Below, piece after piece: positions 16,889 through 26,174 of a stretch of DNA of 64,000 nucleotides (positions within the stretch are counted from its first letter, which is position 1; each line of letters opens with the position of its first letter). This stretch comes from Rhodoplanes sp. Z2-YC6860. Lineage in GTDB: Bacteria > Pseudomonadota > Alphaproteobacteria > Rhizobiales > Xanthobacteraceae. Both the position numbers and the translations under genes were made by a program. The notes under the pieces are model-generated. The model was not told where the DNA came from. It saw only the letters and a list, made by a program, of their open reading frames with translations, and searched no databases. The stretch lies in contig NZ_CP007440.1 in assembly GCF_001579845.1 (NCBI RefSeq), forward strand, positions 5,602,029-5,666,028, in the 5' to 3' direction.

Positions 16889-18733
16889 TCACATCTTCAT
16901 AAGCGTGTCGAGCATGTCTTTGACTGCGGACATGACTCGCGCGTTGGCGCCGTAGGCGGTCTGCAACGTGATCAGGTTCGCCATCTCCTGGTCGACATTG
17001 ACGCCCGAGGCGTCGTTGACACGCTGCTGAAGCGCGTTGACGACCATGTCCTGGCCTTTCGCGAGGCTCGTGGCGTTGGCGGCCGCCTGGCCCTGCTGGC
17101 TCAGCACCTGCTTCAGGAAGTCGCTCAGCGAGCCCGAATAAGGCGTCACCGTGCTGCCCATGCCGGTGCTGGGAGAAAACGCGAAGGATGTGCTGGTGAG
17201 CTGGTCGTAGATGAAGTTCGGCCGCGTCGGATCGCCGGACTGCGTGCTCGGATCGAACAGCACGAGCTTCGCCGGGTCGGCGATGAGCTGCGAATTGACC
17301 GAAATGCGCCCGGCGAAGCCTGCGAGCTCCGAGCCGGCCGACGAGATCGCACCCGTGTATGGAAGATTGCCGTCCATGAACATGGGCAGCGCCGCATCGC
17401 CGTTCTGAAACGATGTTTCGGTCTTGGTCGCCGACAGCGCATTCATGGTGGTGGTGACGCCGCCGTCGTCGACCGCCTGCAATGACGAGCCGGAGGCCGA
17501 GAAGGTCAGGCCGGCCAGCGCCGGGTTGGCGTTGAGCTGCGCGACCACCGACGCAAGTCCGCCGGAGAAGTCCAAGCCGATCACCTGGTCGTTGGGATCG
17601 GCCGTGGCGCTGTTGCTGAGCGGCAGCGCCGACGGATCGTCGACGCGCACGATCGAGACGTTGTGCTGGACGTTGCTCGCGTCGGTGTAGGTCAGATTGA
17701 TCTGATTGCCGTTCAGAAGTCCCGTGGTGTCGACCTGGAAGCCGCCCGGTATCGCGGTGCCGGCCACATTGGTGCTCGACATGGCCTGCGCCATGGTGGC
17801 GGCGAGGCTGTCGAGCTGGCGCTGGGCCTGCACCAGCACGTTGTCGCGCATGTCGATATAGGCGGCAATCGTGCCGGAGCGGATCGATTTGTTGGCAATC
17901 AGATCGACCGAGCCGCCGTTCGGCGCGGTGAGCGTCAGCGTGCCAAGCGTGCTCTGCGTCGGATCGGCGCTCCATTGCGTGTTCGCGGTGACGGTGCCGT
18001 GCGCATCGAAAGCAAGCTGCGATGCCGTGGTGCCGACCAGCTGGACGCCCGAATTGGTGAAGACGTTGAGATTGCCCTGGCCGTCCTGGACGACCTTGAT
18101 ATCCATCAACTGGGCGAGCTGATCGATCGCCTGATCGCGCTGGTCGGCCAGCGCCGCATCCGACGCGTTGGTGATGTCGTGACCGGCAAGCTGCTGGTTG
18201 AGATCGGCTATCTTCTTCATCGCGTCGTTGGCGGTTGCCACCGCGCTCGCGATACCGTTCTCGGCATCGGCCCGCAGCGACTGGATGTCGGTCGTCATGC
18301 CATTGAGCGTCTGCGCCAGAACCTGGGCGTTGCTCACCACCTGGCTGCGCGCCGCAGCCGAATCCGGGCTCGTCACCAGCGACTGCAACGAGCTGGTGAA
18401 GCTGTTGTACACCGCCGACAGCGCGCTGTCGGAGTTCGGATCGCCATAAATCTGCTGGAGCCGGTCGTAGAACGTCGACCGCAAGTCCGCATAGGCGCCG
18501 CCCGCGCTCTCGGTCCGCAACTGCTTCTGCAGATACGTGTCGAGCTCGCGTTGAACCGCTTCCACGCGAACGCTGTTGCCGTTCTGGCTCGCCGCGACCG
18601 ACGAGACCAGCATCGTTTTTCGCACGTAGCCCGGCGTCTGCGAGTTGGCGACGTTGGCCGCGACGAGCGCCATCCCGGCCTGCGTGACTTTCAGGCCGGA
18701 CGCGGCGGTGGTGAGGGCTTGGCTCAGGCTCAT
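16889..18733 (-). CDS. flgK: hook-associated protein FlgK
   Basis: A 614-residue HAP1 protein: the N-terminal rod/hook signature (LTTAASGLKVTQAGMALVAANVANSQTPGYVRK) and the C-terminal coil (VNVDQEMANLITLQTAYGANARVMSAVKDMLDTL). It sits between hook and filament. It is the middle gene of flgE-flgK-flgL, starting 78 bases after the flgE stop with a weak ribosome site, and is a probable client of the FlgN-like chaperone. Confidence 0.95.
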   Translation of the reverse strand: MSLSQALTTAASGLKVTQAGMALVAANVANSQTPGYVRKTMLVSSVAASQNGNSVRVEAVQRELDTYLQKQLRTESAGGAYADLRSTFYDRLQQIYGDPNSDSALSAVYNSFTSSLQSLVTSPDSAAARSQVVSNAQVLAQTLNGMTTDIQSLRADAENGIASAVATANDAMKKIADLNQQLAGHDITNASDAALADQRDQAIDQLAQLMDIKVVQDGQGNLNVFTNSGVQLVGTTASQLAFDAHGTVTANTQWSADPTQSTLGTLTLTAPNGGSVDLIANKSIRSGTIAAYIDMRDNVLVQAQRQLDSLAATMAQAMSSTNVAGTAIPGGFQVDTTGLLNGNQINLTYTDASNVQHNVSIVRVDDPSALPLSNSATADPNDQVIGLDFSGGLASVVAQLNANPALAGLTFSASGSSLQAVDDGGVTTTMNALSATKTETSFQNGDAALPMFMDGNLPYTGAISSAGSELAGFAGRISVNSQLIADPAKLVLFDPSTQSGDPTRPNFIYDQLTSTSFAFSPSTGMGSTVTPYSGSLSDFLKQVLSQQGQAAANATSLAKGQDMVVNALQQRVNDASGVNVDQEMANLITLQTAYGANARVMSAVKDMLDTLMKM

Positions 18734-18811
18734 GACACGATGCTCACGAAATGGAACTCACCGACTTCACTCATGGAACTCTGCCTTTCTGGCTATCCAC
18801 TGCGGCGTTCA

Positions 18812-20167
18812 TCACCGCAGCGTGTTCAGGAGGTCCTGCACCATCTGATTGCTGGTGGTGATGACGCGGGTGTTGGCCGAATAGGCCTGCTGCGTCACGA
18901 TCAGCTTGGTGAATTCGTCGCCGATATCCGCATTCGATGCTTCAAGGGACGAAGCCACGATCTTGGCGGACGACGTGTAGTTGGGAGGCCCGGAATCACC
19001 GGTTGCCGCGAAGGCACCGCCGTCGAGGCGTTGCAGGTTGTCCGGCCCGTTGAAGGTCGCGAGCGTGACCTGCGCCAGACCGATGGTACGGCCGTTGGAA
19101 TAAGTGCCCGTGATGGTGCCCTTATCGCTGACCGAGATCGACTGCAGGGAGCCTGCCGCGAAACCGTTCTGCTGCAGGGCATTGACCTGCACCGCGCCGC
19201 TGCTGTCGGCGAACTGGGTCACGCCACTGTTGCCGGTATTGATGGTGACATTGCCGAGCGAAATGCCGTCGACCGACATGCCCGTGACGGTGACCGAAGG
19301 CCCGCCCGAAGTCATTTGGCCATTGGTGAACTGATACTGACCGACGTTGACCCATTCCGGATCTGTGCTGAGCGCCGGGTTCGCATCGGTCTGGTAGAAC
19401 AGATTCCAGGTGTCGGGCGAGTTCGACGATTTGGCCCAGCGGAGCTGGATGTTCACCGCATTGCCGGACGCGTCGTAAGCCGTGATGGCACCGCCGCTGA
19501 TCGAGTCGTTGACGAATTGCGCAGAGTCGGCGCCGTCCACGCTGCCGCCCGTCAGCGTCGGATCCGTCGCGTAGCTCGCCGGATTCAGCAATTCGGACCC
19601 GGGAACCGACGGGTCGGCGTTCGGGGTTTTCGGAGAGGCCGGCAGATTGAGCTCATATTGCAGCGTGGTCGTCGCCTGCGCCGGGATCACGCTGTTGGAG
19701 AATTGCAGGAGCTGGGGCACGCTTCCAACCGGATTGCCGGTGGTCGGGTCGAGCGGGATGCCCTTGAGATAGTAGCCCGCGCCGTTCACCAGAAAGCCGT
19801 TGCTGTCGGTCTTGAAGTCGCCGCGCCGGCTGTAGAGTTCGTTGCCGCCGAAGCTCGGCGTGCTGCCGGAGAATCCCGTCGGCTTCTCGACGACGAAAAA
19901 GCCGTTGCCGCTGATCGCCATGTAGGTGCCGATCGAGGCGTTCTGGATATCGCCCTGCACCGAGTTGGTTGCGCGGGAGTTTGCCATCACGCTGCCGGAC
20001 TTTTGCTGGCTCGGCGCGTCATCCGGAATGAGATCGACGAAGCTGGTGTCTTCGCGCTTGAAGCCGATCGTCTGCGAATTCGCGATGTTGCCGGAGATGT
20101 TCTCGAGCGCGAACGCCTGCGCGCGCATGCCTGAAACGGCGGTGTTCAGGGCTCCAAAAATTCCCAT
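18812..20167 (-). CDS. flgE: flagellar hook protein FlgE
   Basis: A 451-residue hook protein. The N-terminus has the basal-body motif LENISGNIANSQTIGFKRE (residues 22-40), there is a central GNGFFVVEKP segment, and the C-terminus ends in the coil IVTQQAYSANTRVITTSNQMVQDLLNTL. ATG at 20167 follows GGGAGAG. It is the first gene of the leftward hook operon and is preceded at 20230-20245 by a sigma-54 site. Confidence 0.95.
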   Translation of the reverse strand: MGIFGALNTAVSGMRAQAFALENISGNIANSQTIGFKREDTSFVDLIPDDAPSQQKSGSVMANSRATNSVQGDIQNASIGTYMAISGNGFFVVEKPTGFSGSTPSFGGNELYSRRGDFKTDSNGFLVNGAGYYLKGIPLDPTTGNPVGSVPQLLQFSNSVIPAQATTTLQYELNLPASPKTPNADPSVPGSELLNPASYATDPTLTGGSVDGADSAQFVNDSISGGAITAYDASGNAVNIQLRWAKSSNSPDTWNLFYQTDANPALSTDPEWVNVGQYQFTNGQMTSGGPSVTVTGMSVDGISLGNVTINTGNSGVTQFADSSGAVQVNALQQNGFAAGSLQSISVSDKGTITGTYSNGRTIGLAQVTLATFNGPDNLQRLDGGAFAATGDSGPPNYTSSAKIVASSLEASNADIGDEFTKLIVTQQAYSANTRVITTSNQMVQDLLNTLR

Positions 20168-20229
20168 AACTCTCTCCCACTGCTTTGGCCGGAGCGAACA
20201 GCGCCGCCGGACCGAACCGGCAGAGGCTC

Positions 20230-20245
20230 TGCAATCGGCAAGCCA
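20230..20245 (-). promoter_or_regulatory. candidate sigma-54 promoter of flgE-flgK-flgL
   Basis: On the minus strand TGGCTTGccgaTTGCA has the -24 TGGC and -12 TTGCA elements at exact spacing; the only departures are the two T's after TGGC. It lies about 63 bases upstream of the flgE start, leaving a leader of about 50 bases. Confidence 0.6.
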
Positions 20246-20394
20246 GAGAGATTATTCCGTAATTTCAGATAGTTAGAGTTATGGCATAGGCCGCATGCCG
20301 GGCAGGATACGCCACCTCCCGGCAAAAATTTCCGGGCGAAAAGGCCCTTGGGCCACTCACACCGACGCGGGCTTATACGTCGCAGCCGCGGATT

Positions 20395-20949
20395 TCAGGC
20401 GGGGCCGAAGGCAGCCGGCGTGAAACGAAGTGCAACGCCGTTCATGCAGTAACGCAAACCCGTCGGCGGCGGGCCGTCGTCGAACACATGGCCGAGGTGA
20501 CCGCCGCAGCGACGGCAATGCACTTCGGTGCGCTGCACGATCAGCGAACGATCGCTCGATGTCGCGACCGCGTTGACGAGCGGCCGGTAGAAGCTCGGCC
20601 AGCCGGTGCCGCTCTCGAACTTGGTGGACGACTCGAACAACGGCAGATCGCAGCCCGCGCACGCGAAGATGCCCTGACGTTTCTCCTTGTTGAGCGGACT
20701 CGTGTAGGGCCGCTCGGTGGCATGATGGCGCAGCACGTTGAATGCCGCAGGCGACAGCACGCGCTTCCACTCGTCTTCGCTCTTGGCCACCTCGAACGGA
20801 CCTTCGCCGGCGCTGCCGCCGCCCGTCCACCACAGGCCGGCCAGCACGGCAACGCTGCACCCGCCGACCAGCCAGGCCCGGCGGCTGAGCGTTTCAATCA
20901 CGGTCGACTTCGGTCCGGTCTGATAGGGCTCAGGCATTGGCACACCCAT
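20395..20949 (-). CDS. msrB: exported methionine-R-sulfoxide reductase MsrB
   Basis: A complete MsrB domain: zinc ligands in CAGC and CRRC, the substrate motif GTGWPSFYRPL, and the catalytic region GLRYCMNGVALRF. It reduces the R epimer of protein methionine sulfoxide. The N-terminus carries SRRAWLVGGCSVAVLAGLWW, a Tat-like or membrane anchor, so the enzyme is probably periplasmic. The start is uncertain: ATG 20949 (GAGGG upstream) or ATG 20937. It is a single gene between the flagellar hook operon and a secreted peptidase. Confidence 0.88.
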   Translation of the reverse strand: MGVPMPEPYQTGPKSTVIETLSRRAWLVGGCSVAVLAGLWWTGGGSAGEGPFEVAKSEDEWKRVLSPAAFNVLRHHATERPYTSPLNKEKRQGIFACAGCDLPLFESSTKFESGTGWPSFYRPLVNAVATSSDRSLIVQRTEVHCRRCGGHLGHVFDDGPPPTGLRYCMNGVALRFTPAAFGPA

Positions 20950-21027
20950 GCGGTTCGCTGCCCTCGCAGGCATAGCCCATCCGCCGCTCCGGCGCGGCTC
21001 ACATCTGATCACGACCTCGCGACGGCG

Positions 21028-22545
21028 CTACTGAAACCGGACTGGCTTGTTGAGATAATACTTCCGCATTTCGGGCCGGTATTTCTCCATCTCGGCGCGG
21101 TTGAGATCGACCGGCGGCTGCACGTCGGCGGGCAGCAGCGAGAAATACGGCGTCTTTTTCGACTCGGCGTCGAATTCGGCGCGGGCTTTTTGCAGAAGCT
21201 CGGGACTCGTCATCAGGTCGATGATGGAGGCCGCCAGCGTCTTCGCACCGACCACCTGCCCTTTGTGCGAGATCGAACTCACCGGCGTCACCGCCGCCTT
21301 CCACTCGTGATAGCCGATGCCCGGCACCGAGGCCGGGAAATTCAAGATACCGGCCGGCACCACCCAGGACACGTCGCCGTTGTCGTTCGATGAATAGGAC
21401 TGAGGACGGCCGCCGAGTGGCGTGGTCTGCATCCGCAGGCCGATCTCGGGCTTCTCGGCAAACTTCTGGAAGTCGCGGGCGAACTTCTGCTCCTCGTCGC
21501 TCCACTTCGGCATGCCGACCGCATCGATATTCTTCTGGATCGCCTCGGCGATCGCCTTGTTGCCGCGCTGCGGCCACGCCGACGCCGCGTATTTCACGTC
21601 GTAGGTTGTGCCGGTCATCAATGCCGCGCCCTCGGCGATCTTGACCAGCTTTTCGTAAGTCTGTTTCGCCTCCGGCATCGACTGGTCACGCACGAACCAC
21701 CAGATCTGCCCGGTGTCGGCGATGATATTGGGCTGGATGCCGCCGATCGTGATGGTGCGGTGCGCCCGGTACGTCGGATGCAGATGCTCGCGGAGCTTGT
21801 CGAAACCGATGTCCATCAGCTCGACCGCGTCGACCGCGTCCTTGCCGTCCCACGGATTGACTGCGCCATGCGCGGTCTTGCCGTGGAAGGTGAACATCGA
21901 GCTGATCGCCGCGTAGTTCTGCAGGCCAAAGCCGGTCGTGGATACATCGCCGATGTGCAGATAGATGATCGCATCAACGTCCTTGAAATAGCCCGCGCGC
22001 ACCAGGAACGGCCGGCTGACAAGCTGCTCCTCGGCCGGACCAAAGGAGATCGCAACGGTGCCCGGAATGTTGAAGCGCTGCATCACCTGCTTCACCGCAA
22101 AGGCCGCGGCGGAAGCGACGCCGCCATGGGTGCTGTGACCTTCCATATGGCCGGGACCGCCCTTGACCAGCGGCTTGCGCTCCCAGGTGCCCGCGGTCTG
22201 CGAACCGCCCGGCAGCGCGTCGACCTCGGTGACGATCGCGATCTTCGGCCGGCCGGAGCCATATTCGGCCCACACGTTGGTCGGCATTCCGGCACCGCCG
22301 AGCTCGACCTTGAAGCCCGCGGCTTCGAGCGTCTCCTTGAGAAGCTTCGAGCTTTCGACCTCCTGCATGCCGAGCTCGCCGAAATAGAAAATCGAGTCGC
22401 TGAGCAGCGTCATCTGCGCGGCGTTGCGGTCGATGGTATCGAAGGCGAGCTGCTTGCGCTCATCGGCGGAAGCGCACGCCAGCGGGAGGATCGTCGCGAT
22501 CAGCGACAGAATGGCAGCCCAGCGCAAGCAAGATATCCGAGACAT
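21028..22545 (-). CDS. exported M20-family amidohydrolase/peptidase (AbgB-like)
   Basis: A 505-residue protein with a Sec signal (MSRISCLRWAAILSLIATILPLACASA). The metal-dependent M20 aminoacylase fold is supported by TEVDALPGG, GPGHMEGHSTHGG (residues about 130-145) and GKTAHGAVNPWDGKDAV in the dimerisation domain. Relatives cleave p-aminobenzoyl-glutamate, N-acyl amino acids or indole conjugates; here a secreted amidase of unknown substrate. ATG at 22545 follows AAAGGGG. Divergent from moxR by 132 bases. Confidence 0.8.
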   Translation of the reverse strand: MSRISCLRWAAILSLIATILPLACASADERKQLAFDTIDRNAAQMTLLSDSIFYFGELGMQEVESSKLLKETLEAAGFKVELGGAGMPTNVWAEYGSGRPKIAIVTEVDALPGGSQTAGTWERKPLVKGGPGHMEGHSTHGGVASAAAFAVKQVMQRFNIPGTVAISFGPAEEQLVSRPFLVRAGYFKDVDAIIYLHIGDVSTTGFGLQNYAAISSMFTFHGKTAHGAVNPWDGKDAVDAVELMDIGFDKLREHLHPTYRAHRTITIGGIQPNIIADTGQIWWFVRDQSMPEAKQTYEKLVKIAEGAALMTGTTYDVKYAASAWPQRGNKAIAEAIQKNIDAVGMPKWSDEEQKFARDFQKFAEKPEIGLRMQTTPLGGRPQSYSSNDNGDVSWVVPAGILNFPASVPGIGYHEWKAAVTPVSSISHKGQVVGAKTLAASIIDLMTSPELLQKARAEFDAESKKTPYFSLLPADVQPPVDLNRAEMEKYRPEMRKYYLNKPVRFQ

Positions 22546-22677
22546 CGTCGGCCCCTTTGTGCGAGCAAAATCCGCGAAACAGCCTAAGCCTGGCCCTATG
22601 GGGCCACAAGTTTGAGCGCTGGTGGTTCGCGATTTTGTGCTATCAGCGATGCGCAACAATGATGGCCAAGGTTCAGC

Positions 22678-23523
22678 ATGCGTTTTGAAGGCACCGGCGG
22701 CTACGTCGCCACCGACGATCTGAAAGTTGCGGTCAATGCAGCAATTACGCTCGAGCGCCCGCTCCTGGTGAAAGGCGAGCCCGGCACCGGCAAGACCGTG
22801 CTGGCGCTGGAGATCGCCAAAAGCCTCAACGCGCCGCTGATCGAATGGCACGTGAAGTCGACCACCAAGGCGCAGCAGGGCCTCTACGAATACGACGCGG
22901 TGTCGCGGCTGCGCGACAGCCAGCTCGGCGACGAGCGGGTTCGCGATATCAGGAACTACATCAAGCGCGGCAAGATGTGGGACGCGTTCGTGTCCGAAGA
23001 GCGGCCGATCCTCCTGATCGACGAGATCGACAAGGCCGACATCGAATTCCCCAATGACCTGCTGCTCGAACTCGACCGCATGGAGTTCTTCGTCTACGAG
23101 ACCGGCGAGACCGTAAAAGCGCGGCGCCGCCCGATCGTGATCATCACATCCAATAACGAGAAGGAATTGCCGGACGCATTCCTGCGCCGCTGCTTCTTCC
23201 ACTACATCCGCTTCCCCGACACCGACACCATGAATGCGATCGTCGACGTGCACTTCCCGGGCATCAAGCAGCGGCTGGTGTCCGAGGCGCTGCGGCTGTT
23301 CTACGAGGTGCGCGATGTGCCGGGGCTGAAGAAGAAGCCGTCGACCTCGGAGTTGCTCGACTGGCTGAAGCTTCTGATGGTCGAGGACATCGGGCCGGAC
23401 ATCCTGCGCGAGCGCGATCCGAAGAAGCTGATCCCGCCGCTGCACGGCGCGCTGCTCAAGAACGAGCAGGATGTGCACCTGTTCGAGCGGCTCGCTTTCA
23501 TGGCGCGCCGCGAAGGGCGTTAA
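22678..23523 (+). CDS. MoxR-family AAA+ ATPase
   Basis: A 281-residue AAA+ protein with Walker A GEPGTGKT (33-40), Walker B ILLIDEIDKAD (111-121) and sensor 1 TSNNEKELPDAFLRRC. MoxR ATPases act as chaperones for metal-enzyme maturation, typically beside a VWA (CoxE-like) partner. Here the likely partner gene is 22 kb away (45756-46928) rather than adjacent. A rhodanese gene follows after 35 bases. Possible clients in the window include the molybdenum hydroxylase (inference). Confidence 0.88.
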   Translation: MRFEGTGGYVATDDLKVAVNAAITLERPLLVKGEPGTGKTVLALEIAKSLNAPLIEWHVKSTTKAQQGLYEYDAVSRLRDSQLGDERVRDIRNYIKRGKMWDAFVSEERPILLIDEIDKADIEFPNDLLLELDRMEFFVYETGETVKARRRPIVIITSNNEKELPDAFLRRCFFHYIRFPDTDTMNAIVDVHFPGIKQRLVSEALRLFYEVRDVPGLKKKPSTSELLDWLKLLMVEDIGPDILRERDPKKLIPPLHGALLKNEQDVHLFERLAFMARREGR

Positions 23524-23558
23524 AACAAAGCCACCACGTTAGAAACCGGGAGAACGAC

Positions 23559-23936
23559 ATGGCGACAAGCGTCAAGCAGATGATGGAAGCGGCCAACGCC
23601 GCAGTGCCTAAGATCACGCCGGCGCAGGCCAAGGAGATGATCGCCAAGGGCAACACGCTGGTGGTCGACGTGCGCGACGGCACCGAAGTGGCGGCGAGCG
23701 GCAAGGCCCAGGGCGCCGTTCACGTGTCCCGCGGCTTGCTCGAATTCAAAGCTGACACCGAATCCCCGACGCACGACAAGGCGTTCGACAAGAACAAGAC
23801 TGTGATCCTGTATTGCGGCTCCGGCGGCCGCGCGGCGCTTGGCGGCAAATTGCTGAAAGACCTCGGCTACGAGAAGGTCTTCAACATGGGCGGCTTCAAG
23901 GATTGGGTCGAGAGCGGCGGTCCGGTCGAGAAGTAA
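23559..23936 (+). CDS. single-domain rhodanese-like sulfurtransferase
   Basis: A 125-residue rhodanese fold with VVDVRDGTEVAASG (residues 35-48) and the active-site loop CGSGGR (Cys86 to Arg91), then LGYEKVFNMGGFKDW. It moves sulfane sulfur via a Cys persulfide. A GGAG ribosome site precedes ATG 23559. It is cotranscribed with moxR (35-base gap), an arrangement that suggests a role in metal-sulfur cofactor supply. Confidence 0.9.
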   Translation: MATSVKQMMEAANAAVPKITPAQAKEMIAKGNTLVVDVRDGTEVAASGKAQGAVHVSRGLLEFKADTESPTHDKAFDKNKTVILYCGSGGRAALGGKLLKDLGYEKVFNMGGFKDWVESGGPVEK

Positions 23937-23941
23937 CGCGA

Positions 23942-25498
23942 TCAGGCGCCGCCGCCCGGCGGCGCCTCGCTCGCCGCGGCTTTCTTCTTTTTCCGTGCCC
24001 GCACGGCTTTGGCGGGCGGCGCGACTGAAGCGGGCTGCAGCAGGATTTCCGGCGCGTCTTCGGCGGCGATGGCCGGCGGATTTTCCGCCGCCCCGTTCCC
24101 CGCTTCGGCCGGCGGCGGAACTTCGGCCGGCAATGCCGGCTCGGCCACAACGCTTGCCGTGGTGTCTGCGTCCATCTCGCGCAGCCGCCGCTCCTCGCGG
24201 CGCTGCGCCATCCGGCTGACGACCAGTTCGGAGACGCGATTGGACCAATACGCGACCTGCTGGGCCACACGGCCGTAGACGCCGCCGGACCACACCAAAG
24301 CAAACGGCGAGAATGTCTGCCAGGTCTTGTCGGCATCGACGATGGCGCGCGCCACGATCTCGCCGGCGATCGCCGTGGTGCTGAGGCCTCGCGCGCCGAA
24401 GCCGCTCAGCAGCCAGAGCCCCGGCCTGATCTCGCCGATCTGCGGCATGCGATGCACGGTGTTGCCGATCGAGCCGGTCCAGGCATATTCGGCCTTCACG
24501 TTCCTGAGCTGCGGAAAGGTCCGCCTGATCTGGCCGAGCAGCGTCTCAACGTAGTCCTTGGGCTTGCCGCGCCAGACCGTGCTGCGGCCCGACCACATCA
24601 GCCGGTCGCCCTCGACCACGCAATAATGATTGTCGGCGAGATCGGTGTCGCTCACCGCGCCAGGGAAACGCACCGCCTCGTGCAGCGCATCACCGAGCGG
24701 CGCGGTGACGATCACGTAGGTATGGGCCGGCAACAGCGTGTTGCCGAACTGCGGCATCAGCTCTGCGAGATGGATGTTGCCGGCGAGCACGACGTGATGC
24801 GCGCGCACGCGGGCATCTTTCGTGGTCACGCGCTTGCGCACGCCGGCCGGATCGATCTCGAGAGCTGCGCTGTCTTCGAAGATGCGCGCGCCGTCGCGCT
24901 CGGCCGCGGCCGCCAGGCCAAGCGCATAGTTCAGCGAATGCAGACTGAAACCGCGCGGATAATGCAGCCCGCTGAAATAGAGCGGCGAGCGAAGCTGCTC
25001 CCTCACCCGCTCGGCCGATTGAAATTCGACATGCGCGCCCAGCCTGCCGAGCAACTCGGCTTCGGCCTGCACCGAAGCTTCGTCGCTGGTCTTGGTGACG
25101 TGCAGCCAGCCGCCCTCTGCGAGCTCGACGCCCGGCATCCGCTCTTCTTGCACGGTGCGCCGAACATATTCGGCACCGGCTTCCGAAAGGCCCCAAAGCT
25201 TTCTGGCGTCGTCGAGCCCGATGCGCGAGACCAACGCCTTGGGGCTCGCCGCATAGCCCGGCAGCACGAAGCCGGTGTTGCGGCCCGAGGCATTCCAGGC
25301 GACGCTGTGCGCCTCCAGCACGACCACCGACCAGCCGCGCCGCGCCACCTCGCGCGCGACCGTCAACCCCGCAAGCCCTGCGCCGATGACGCAGACTTCG
25401 ACGTCGAGCTCGACGCTCAGGCGCGCGCGGGCCGCGCTCGCGACCTTCGTCGCGGCGAGAAAGCTTGACCCGTATGCGCCCGGATCGGCGGTCTTCAT
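23942..25498 (-). CDS. FAD-dependent oxidoreductase (DAO family)
   Basis: A 518-residue flavoprotein with VCVIGAGLAGLTVAREVARRG as dinucleotide-binding motif (around residue 35), ASGRNTGFVLPGY in the FAD covalent/isoalloxazine region, and a C-terminal GLWLLSGFGARGLSTTAIAGE. It resembles the gamma-glutamylputrescine oxidase/glycine oxidase group, which oxidises amines. Residues after about 430 form a Pro/Ala/Lys-rich tail not seen in the core family. ATG at 25498 follows GGGACGAG. Its stop faces the rhodanese stop only five bases away. Confidence 0.82.
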   Translation of the reverse strand: MKTADPGAYGSSFLAATKVASAARARLSVELDVEVCVIGAGLAGLTVAREVARRGWSVVVLEAHSVAWNASGRNTGFVLPGYAASPKALVSRIGLDDARKLWGLSEAGAEYVRRTVQEERMPGVELAEGGWLHVTKTSDEASVQAEAELLGRLGAHVEFQSAERVREQLRSPLYFSGLHYPRGFSLHSLNYALGLAAAAERDGARIFEDSAALEIDPAGVRKRVTTKDARVRAHHVVLAGNIHLAELMPQFGNTLLPAHTYVIVTAPLGDALHEAVRFPGAVSDTDLADNHYCVVEGDRLMWSGRSTVWRGKPKDYVETLLGQIRRTFPQLRNVKAEYAWTGSIGNTVHRMPQIGEIRPGLWLLSGFGARGLSTTAIAGEIVARAIVDADKTWQTFSPFALVWSGGVYGRVAQQVAYWSNRVSELVVSRMAQRREERRLREMDADTTASVVAEPALPAEVPPPAEAGNGAAENPPAIAAEDAPEILLQPASVAPPAKAVRARKKKKAAASEAPPGGGA

Positions 25499-25602
25499 CT
25501 CGTCCCGTTGTTCGGAAAGCCCAATGTGACAGTCCATCGAAGCGTGGACCGTGTTAAGGTGCTACCGGACATTCGTCTGAAGGAAAAGCCCGGAGCCACC
25601 GG

Positions 25603-26130
25603 ATGCGCCGACTGCTGCTGTTGCGCCATGCCAAAGCCGAGCGTTTGCAATCCGGCGGGCGCGATCATGACCGCATTCTGGCCAAACGCGGGCGGGAGGA
25701 CGCCGCGGCGGTCGGCGCCTATCTGGTGCGGCACAAGCTTATTCCCGATCTTGCGCTGGTGTCGACCTCGGCGCGCACCCGCGAGACCTGGGGATTGGTT
25801 GCCAAGATATTTCCCAAAGTCCCTCCGGCCGAATTCGAAGGCACGATCTACGAAGCCGAGCCGGAAGCCATTCTCGACGCCGTGCGGGCGACCGAACCCG
25901 AGGTCCGCACGCTGCTGGTGGTGGGCCACAATCCCGGCATGCAGCAGCTTGCCGGAATCCTGATCGCCTCGGGCGAGGTCGAAGCGCGGCAACGGCTGCT
26001 GGAGGAATTTCCCACCTCCGCGTTCGCCACCATCAGCTTTGCGACCGGCAGTTGGGACGGCCTGCACGCCAATGGCGGGCGGCTCGAGCATTTCGTCACG
26101 CCGCAAACGCTCGAAGCCACGACCGACTGA
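25603..26130 (+). CDS. histidine phosphatase superfamily protein (SixA-like)
   Basis: A 175-residue protein with the phosphohistidine loop LLLRHAKAE at the N-terminus and the second catalytic His in VVGHNPGMQQLA (about residue 109). SixA-type enzymes remove phosphate from His residues, for example of Hpt domains. It diverges from the FAD oxidoreductase and is followed 44 bases later by a universal stress protein gene. An Hpt-domain protein is encoded elsewhere in the window (59245-59601); a link is speculative. Confidence 0.85.
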   Translation: MRRLLLLRHAKAERLQSGGRDHDRILAKRGREDAAAVGAYLVRHKLIPDLALVSTSARTRETWGLVAKIFPKVPPAEFEGTIYEAEPEAILDAVRATEPEVRTLLVVGHNPGMQQLAGILIASGEVEARQRLLEEFPTSAFATISFATGSWDGLHANGGRLEHFVTPQTLEATTD

Positions 26131-26174
26131 CACCGATCGACCGAGGCATCCATTTCAACGAGAGGCTCCCCGCC

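Noticed and set aside
15116-20134. Long plus-strand frames of 789 and 823 codons over flgL, flgK and flgE
   Set aside because: They are antisense to well-supported flagellar genes, and their Arg/Gly/Ala/His-rich translations are typical of frame shadows in GC-rich DNA.
22546-23478. Upstream extension of the M20 peptidase frame over moxR
   Set aside because: The extension is antisense to the MoxR gene; the signal peptide and AAAGGGG ribosome site place the start at 22545.
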